Below, in pieces: positions 31,938 to 37,504 of a stretch of DNA of 37,504 nt. The stretch lies in the NCBI GenBank assembly GCA_015680685.1, contig MNCI01028260.1, positions 413,070-450,573 of the forward strand. The letters run 5' to 3'. How positions within the stretch are numbered: the first letter of the stretch is position 1; every line of letters begins with the position of its first letter. The notes under the pieces are model-generated. The model ran no database searches. It had not been told where the DNA came from and was given only the letters and a program-made list of their open reading frames with translations. Both the position numbers and the translations under genes were made by a program. Source of the stretch: Gnetum montanum. Lineage: Eukaryota; Streptophyta; Gnetopsida; Gnetales; Gnetaceae.

Positions 31938-33323
31938 ATGATACTCCTTCAATAGTGGTATCCTTACAATTGTAACTCCAAGAGATAAAACAATGTGATG
32001 TTATTGGAATGTGATCTGGACTTGGTTTGAATCTTGGATAGAAAGGCTAATGATTACTTTAATTATTAATAAAATAAAAGAACTCATTATGCCTATGTTA
32101 CAACACCTCACATCCTAATTTTTCTAATCTCTTCTAAGTCCATTTCATCTTACTGTATGAATAATTATAACTTGTGATTTTGTGTAACATAGTATAAGTT
32201 TCCCAACCTGGGGCTACTAACATGTGTGTTTTGCTAAACAGGCATGCATTACATTCAACTCCTTGAGTGCTTAAGGACACTTTTAGATGTCATTATACAA
32301 GGGAATTAAGGGTTGGAGCCTTCTTTGGGGAGGACCCTCTTGTATAACTATTGTATCTTATATTTGACAAGTTATTCCACATCATCTTGAGTCTTCCAAC
32401 AATAATAAAAACTTCCCTTCCAATTCAATACATCCATTCATACATAAAGAGTTCACACCCATCTCTTATCCATTCAAAACACTTAATGAAGTTTCATAGC
32501 CTAAGATTTCTTCTTTATGCACTTTCTATGCCAAATTCTCAAAAAATATACATCATTCATAGCCCAAGATCCTCTAGACATGTTTCATATCTTCTAGGCA
32601 TTCCACCTAATTTATTTTATGTTAATAAAAATCACCAAAAAATTTGAAATTTTCCAAAGTGATATCATAGCTTCAATATTAGATCACCTTCGATATTGTA
32701 TCTTTGATATCATGCTTAAAAAAAAGTATATATAACATAGAGGACTTAGTGAAATTTTCATTTCTAATTTTTGAAGATAAGAGATTTTTTTGCCATTTTT
32801 TCTTTTGAACTAATAGCTTTGACCTTCCAAACTTCAAATGATCATAACTTCACCCTCATAGGTTTGATTTCTGAGATTATTAGACCTTGTTGATGACAAA
32901 GTTTTCAACTTAGTCATGGAGGAGAGGTAGGGGGTGATTGGGGGAGTGGGTGGTGATTTGCCTAGCATGATATCACTAAAATTTGAGTTAAAATTTTTTA
33001 ACACCTAGAAGGTATTATAAGGGTAAGTGCAAAAGGGAAAATAATTTTTTTAAATAAAAATCAATCACACTAAAGCCAGAAACACATAAAAAATCCTCTT
33101 AATAAACCATAACAACTATTATAGGTCATAAATAAGAGAAAAATTAATAACTATTAAGGGTTATAAGAAAACTAACACCTAAGGGGTTTCTTTTTGAAGA
33201 TTTTTCCAACTTTGCAATCATAACAAGATAAGAACTTAATCTAGTAAAGGGTACAAGCAAGAAAAGAGTTTTTGAGAATTGGGATAAGAATTTTAATAAT
33301 TTTCAAACCCTTGGTGATTGCAG
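31938..33323 (+). other. leader upstream of coiled-coil ORF, copy 2
   Basis: From about 32060 it aligns in reverse with 17182-18330. It ends in the conserved acceptor GTGATTGCAG at 33314-33323. The donor and branch-point words of copy 1 are not intact here (TTTTAATAATT stands where copy 1 has TTACTAACGATT). The stretch 31938-32060 is not in copy 1. No 5' LTR of the TGATGAG family is present. Confidence 0.6.
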
Positions 33324-36102
33324 ATTGTCTTGAAAAGCGGAGTAAGAGGAGGACCTTCACAACCAGCAGGAAAAAGGCCAAGAGGTCATGGATGAGGCCA
33401 AATGGAAGAAAAAAATTCATAAGCAAAACATGTGGAGTAGGAGGCTCAATTCTTTAGTCTCCATGAAGAAACTATTGCTATAGGATACTTGGCCCAAGTA
33501 GAGGCAGAAGATCCATAAGCACCAACACAAGGATAGAACCTCATGTTATTACTAGATTGCCTCCAAGTTATCTAGGAGAAAATGATCATGCCCACAGTGA
33601 TTGTAAAGCTGAACTTTGGTTCATTTCTAGAATTTTCTTTGCAAACAATGAAGACACAGCTCCAAGCATTACCATTATGGACTATACTCACAAATAATGA
33701 GGAATGGTACTTGGGGCAGACATATCAATTCTGGCATAACAAAGGGAAAGATGTAATAGTTAACATCAAGGGAGTCTTAGTATCTTATTCTATAAAGGTG
33801 ATAGCTGAATCCCTTAATGTGGCCAATGAAGATGCAAAAGTAGCACATCTTTCCACTAGATTAGATACGAATACAAAATAATTGTGGTTACAAAGAGCAT
33901 ATGGAAAATATGATAAGGATTGCAATGAGCTAACTCTTAAAGAGAGAATTTACGTAAAAATTGACACATATCACTTGTTTCTCATAAAAAGATTGAATAG
34001 AATATCAACATATGTGGCTAGAGGAAGTGTGATCTTAATGGAAAAATTTAATGTAAACATCAAACACCTCTATTTCCTTGAGATCCAATTATAGTTCAAG
34101 GAAAAGAAGGCAGGGAAGCTGACACTCCCATTTCCTTACCTCATTAGGAAGTTGTGCAAATGCATTGGAATCCTAGGGTACATGAATGACATCCCTAGGA
34201 AGGCTCAGAATGCTTCCTATGTTGAAATGCTCAAGCTGACACCACCAAAGATAGACTAGGTGGAGAAACAAACAGAAAATAGGAAAACCACTCAAAGTAC
34301 TATGTAACAATAGTAAGTAGGACCTAGCAATCAACAATAAGAGCAATAGAATAGTAGGAGCAATAGTAGTAGTAAGTTCCACCACCACTATCACAAGACT
34401 ATAGGCCATAAATGAGTAATCTGCAATAAATTATAGAGACCATTAGTTTGGGAACACATGAGGAGACCAATCTTTATAAAGTCATCAACTGTAACATCTA
34501 ATAGAAATCCTGCTAGTGGACAAATTTCATTATAGTCAGGAGGAGAGAACCAATGGTCACAACAAATTTCTTGGAATGTTGCATCATTTTAGGTGGTGCT
34601 AGAAACTGAAGAAGGAGCCATGGTTGTGATTATGTAGCACCAAGATGTAGTAGGAGCTACAGAAGTGATAACAGATCACATAAAAAAATCATTTAATATA
34701 CCTATTATGCCACCATCTGATCTTTTTGAAGCCAAATATGCTCAAATGTTAGTTGGTACCTCAATGACTCATGCAAAACATGAGGATGTTCTTGATAGAC
34801 TTTTGCAAATGGGATAGGTCATGTAGAATATTTTCAACATCTCAAGTGATGTCACTGCAGTGTAGTCAAAACTCATAGTAACCAAGGGTAGGCTGATCAT
34901 GAATAAAACTAGGGTAGAGCATGTGAAAAATGAAATTTGTAGATTATAGGAAGAGCTCACAACCTTGAGAGTTGAATCTAGAGATCCAACATAATATGTT
35001 GCACCTAATTAACTAGAGTAGTTCGAAATAAAATAGATTAATTGCCTAATTTCCTAGTAGAGAATAACAAGAAAATGGAGGAAGAAAAAGAGAAAGTGGT
35101 TTGAAATGCCTTAGTAGCAAAAGCATAGACATATGCACATGCTAAGGCACTCACTGTAGTAGAGGAAGAAAACAAGCAACTTGTTTCAGACAATGCGAGG
35201 TTGACCAATGTGAAAAAGTAAAAGAATATTCTTGAAAAGAGCATCCATCAATTAAGAGAAAAATTGATGAGGGTGAACCAAGATATGAGTTGCCTAGCAT
35301 AAGAGAATAGAACCCTTTCAATGGATGAGGAATGTGCCATTTAATAAAAATCAACTATTGAAATAAGCACATGGTAGAATAAGGAAAAAAGGCATGAAAG
35401 GCTCAAAGAACACTTCCATAATCAAGTGGGCATGTTCAAATAGATCAATGAAAAGGAAACCCAAATGGTGAAGACCTAAATCAATTTCATTTTAGCACAA
35501 AACCCAGATTAGTAGTCCATCTTGGATAGCATTACCCATGTCCACTAAGCGGAGATTAAAATTAAAGACTTGTAGATAGAAGATTTGACAAAGTATATGG
35601 GCTAGCTAACATTCGTTATGTTAACATGGCCATGTTGATAGTAGGTAGGTCTAGAAATAAGCTTGAATAGTAAGTAGCGGCCACATATGCATTGTATGAA
35701 AAGACATTTTTAGATAGGAAGGATGCCCTATAAAAGCTACATGTGACAAACTCTGAATTAGAAGTAGTTAAGGCTAACTACCAAGGCAAGAAATATGTTG
35801 TAGTGAACCTAGCTAGAAGAATGTCTAACTATCAGGAATTGAGAACCAAGGCCAAGGAATTAGAAAAGTAAAGAAGATAGTTTGTGGCATGGTACATCAA
35901 GGCAAATAAAATGTTTCTACAACTACTATGTCCATGGGATGTACCGGCTCCATCACACATTGGTCAATCAACATGAATGGTACATGACCCTAGAATGTAG
36001 GAGGAGAAACTTTAGGTGATCATAAATAAATAAAAATATTAGAAGCTTAACGATAAGGAAAAATAGCTAATGGAAGAGCCACCAACACTAAGCACCACTT
36101 AA
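33324..36102 (+). pseudogene. long coiled-coil ORF of TGATGAG element, copy 2
   Basis: Homologous to copy 1 from its first codon to its stop. The start ATG is now ATT (33324-33326), directly after the acceptor AG. The globular domain is at 33582-34250 (LNFGSFLEFSL, WYLGQTYQFWHNKGK, LPFPYLIRKLCK). The middle block EDVLDRLLQMG is near 34780-34815. The coiled coil spans about 34900-35880, with the last conserved block FVAWYIKANKMF at about 35880-35915. The tail ends MEEPPTLSTT before TAA at 36100-36102. It is more decayed than copy 1, with dozens of stops, mostly TAG or TAA at Gln positions, and at least one slip. At least one stop may be Trp to TAG (34092-34094). It is followed by about 185 bp, the polypurine tract and the 3' LTR, the same order as copy 1. 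Confidence 0.8.
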
Positions 36103-36287
36103 GCTACATCAAGCTATCTTAAATTTTTGTGTTGTGTTGTTTTGTTATGTTGTCATGTAATTGTGTAAATTTTGTAAACACCATTGTGGAATTTCATATC
36201 ATGTAAATAGTGTCATGTAAATCTACCTTTCCATTTTGTAAGAAACTGTATCCTCATTTTGTTTTAACTCAAGGATAAGTTTTCAAT
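36103..36287 (+). other. 3' untranslated segment before the polypurine tract
   Basis: Non-coding and T/G-rich. The word TTTTGTAAGAAACTGTATCCTC matches TTTTGTAAGAAACTTGTTCCTC at 7015-7036, so this segment is shared with the element at 7079 although their upstream regions differ. Confidence 0.5.
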
Positions 36288-36301
36288 CAGTCGTGGTGGT
36301 A
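36288..36301 (+). other. polypurine tract before the 3' LTR, decayed
   Basis: AGTCGTGGTGGTA stands where the better-preserved relatives have AGTTGTGGGGGTA, directly before the TGATAA LTR edge. Confidence 0.6.
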
Positions 36302-37179
36302 TGATAAAGTCAATTTTAGTCCACAACGATAATGTAACTACAATATTATATCTATGATGTCATTTATTCAATATCATAGCACATGCTACGTCATCATAGA
36401 TACGATATTGTGGGATATGTGTAGCCTATAAATATAACACTTACGCACATAGATCTACATAAGTTTTCATTCAACTAGTAGTAGAACTCTTGTAGTTTCA
36501 TTTTGTAGTTAGCAATAAAGTGTATGCCCATTGAGAGAATGTACAATGTATTTATTTGAGTGAATTTTACTTGGGCATAGTTCATGATCAGTAATAACGA
36601 TCAAGATTTGTTATCATCATTGCAACATCCACTTAGTGTTCTTATGTTTACTTTGAATAATTTTTCCTATTTCCTTGTTAATCATTTACTTTACAAGCAT
36701 TTTATTTCACATGTTGAAAGTAAGTGGTATGGATATGACTAGGTTTGAAAGCTAAGTATAGTTATTTGACAACACAATAGTGGTGTTGCTTGATTTTCTT
36801 AGTAGTAATACCACTTGATAATCCCAGTGATGACTACATGAGTTTAAGGCATGTACAATAGACCAGGACCAAATATCCATAGCATTAGGCTAAGTTAGAT
36901 TTAATTTCTTATAATTACTTAGACTTGGATTAGAAAATATTTTCATTTCATCATGTTTTCTAGGAGTAAGAACAACCAAACAACATCATATATCATATAC
37001 CTCATGATGAGCTAAACCATACACATAGACATTACTAGCTCCATGTGGGAAGACAATGGTCTCAAACTTAAATTAATTGCTAACATAATAACATTGTCTT
37101 ATCCATGGATTATGATCTAGTCATGCATGAACACCTATGACTTCTCTGATTGGGTGTTGGATTGCTTCACTCCTCATCA
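36302..37179 (+). mobile_element. 3' LTR of plus-strand TGATGAG element
   Basis: The edges are TGATAAA and CTCATCA, length 878 bp. It aligns in reverse with 13309-14189. The TATA box is at 36426-36434 (CTATAAATA), preceded by a strongly decayed palindrome array (GATATTG, GATGTC and CAATATC words at 36340-36420). The right edge interrupts the copy 3 ORF; the flanking bases are GTGCT (37180-37184). Confidence 0.85.
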
Positions 37180-37504
37180 GTGCTAAAGATCCTTTGCCAT
37201 GTTCTAGTGCTGGTGGAAGTTAAGAATGATTTGCTGCTACTGCTACTATTATTGAAAGTTTGAAATCATCTAGCAGTGCTTTCATTTTTTCTTCTTTTCC
37301 ATGCGGGTTGTAAGTAGTCCATGTGGCTTTGTTAGTATGGGCTAGTGTAGGGATGTCCCACAAGGATGGTGTGGAAGAAAACATTTCCTTCGTAATGATG
37401 AACCAAGCTACAAATTGTTTACATTTGATGTTGAAGGTCTTTACCAGGTTTTGTAGCTCTTGGTAGTCATTTGTCTTTCTAGCTAGGATCTTAGCAATAG
37501 ATCT
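37180..37504 (-). CDS. coiled-coil ORF copy 3, partial C-terminal part
   Basis: The minus-strand frame is open from the window edge at 37504 to a TAA at 37222-37220 (94 codons) and continues in frame past it to 37180. It contains LARKTNDYQEL, FVAWFIITKEMF and LWDIPTLAH, which align with copy 2 (LARRMSNYQEL, FVAWYIKANKMF, PWDVPAPSH) and copy 1. After the TAA, LEHGKGSLA aligns with the region around DKGKAPMEE of copy 1, so the TAA probably replaced a Gln codon. The tail and 3' LTR are missing because the plus-strand LTR ends exactly at 37179. It has only one stop in over 100 codons, so this is the least decayed copy, and the rest of it lies beyond the window. No start codon is in view. Confidence 0.7.

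Noticed and set aside
32351-32647. 98-codon plus-strand frame
   Set aside because: It lies in the non-coding leader that aligns with 17249-18330, where the frame is not conserved.
13309-37179. A single giant transposon with inverted LTR ends
   Set aside because: The flanking bases do not match (ACCAT on the left, GTGCT on the right), each arm carries its own polypurine tract and 3' LTR, and the right end interrupts another copy. Independent or rearranged elements fit better.
1-37504. CRISPR array, operons or bacterial signals
   Set aside because: No array of identical repeats with unique spacers exists, and all recognisable sequence is plant retrotransposon material with introns.

Overview
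This window looks like intergenic, repeat-packed nuclear DNA from a large-genome seed plant. A gymnosperm is my guess, at low confidence, because no single-copy gene or species marker is present. It is AT-rich and contains plant-type Ty3/gypsy (Tat-like) gag and protease, an L1-type LINE, GT-AG introns with plant-like branch points, and CpG loss in most copies. I found no intact host gene, rRNA, tRNA or CRISPR array. Three isolated N bases (5730, 5948, 23466) mark assembly joins or uncertain calls.

Layout. 1-2.3 kb: unassigned DNA with a 22-bp minisatellite. 2.33-2.95 kb: one LTR with an initiator-Met-type primer site, minus strand. 2.95-4.38 kb: unassigned, with a possible promoter. 4.38-5.49 kb: a solo LTR of the family called here TGATGAG, with a perfect 5-bp target duplication. 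5.54-5.95 kb: a perfect 190-bp inverted repeat bounded by N bases, probably an assembly artefact. 5.95-7.87 kb: the 3' end and 3' LTR of a plus-strand TGATGAG element that interrupts a LINE. 7.87-about 11.25 kb: the decayed LINE, minus strand. 11.25-13.3 kb: unassigned and AT-rich. 13.3-18.3 kb: 3' LTR, polypurine tract, a roughly 930-codon coiled-coil ORF and its intron-containing leader, minus strand. 18.3-31.9 kb: Tat-like material with two related units. Each unit has a minus-strand gag next to a TGTAAAAC-type LTR (A at 22.5-24.0 kb, B at 30.6-31.9 kb). Between the two LTRs lie a five-exon plus-strand gene and the minus-strand gag-protease, facing each other. 32.1-37.18 kb: a second, plus-strand copy of the leader, coiled-coil ORF, polypurine tract and 3' LTR. 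37.18 kb to the end: a third ORF copy on the minus strand, cut by that LTR.

The most notable content is the TGATGAG family. Its LTRs carry a cluster of GATATC palindromes just upstream of a TATA box. Its internal region carries one long reading frame of unknown function directly upstream of the polypurine tract. That frame has a basic N terminus, a globular domain and a long coiled coil, and its ATG sits on a splice acceptor. No reverse transcriptase, RNase H or integrase of an LTR element was recognised anywhere, so the copies are non-autonomous or deleted. In the best-preserved ORF copy, all 16 premature stops can be explained by C-to-T change (mostly Gln codons to TAA/TAG), as expected from methylation-driven decay. 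The second system worth attention is the LTR A-LTR B unit, where the primer-site, TATA and polypurine signals point one way and gag-protease points the other.
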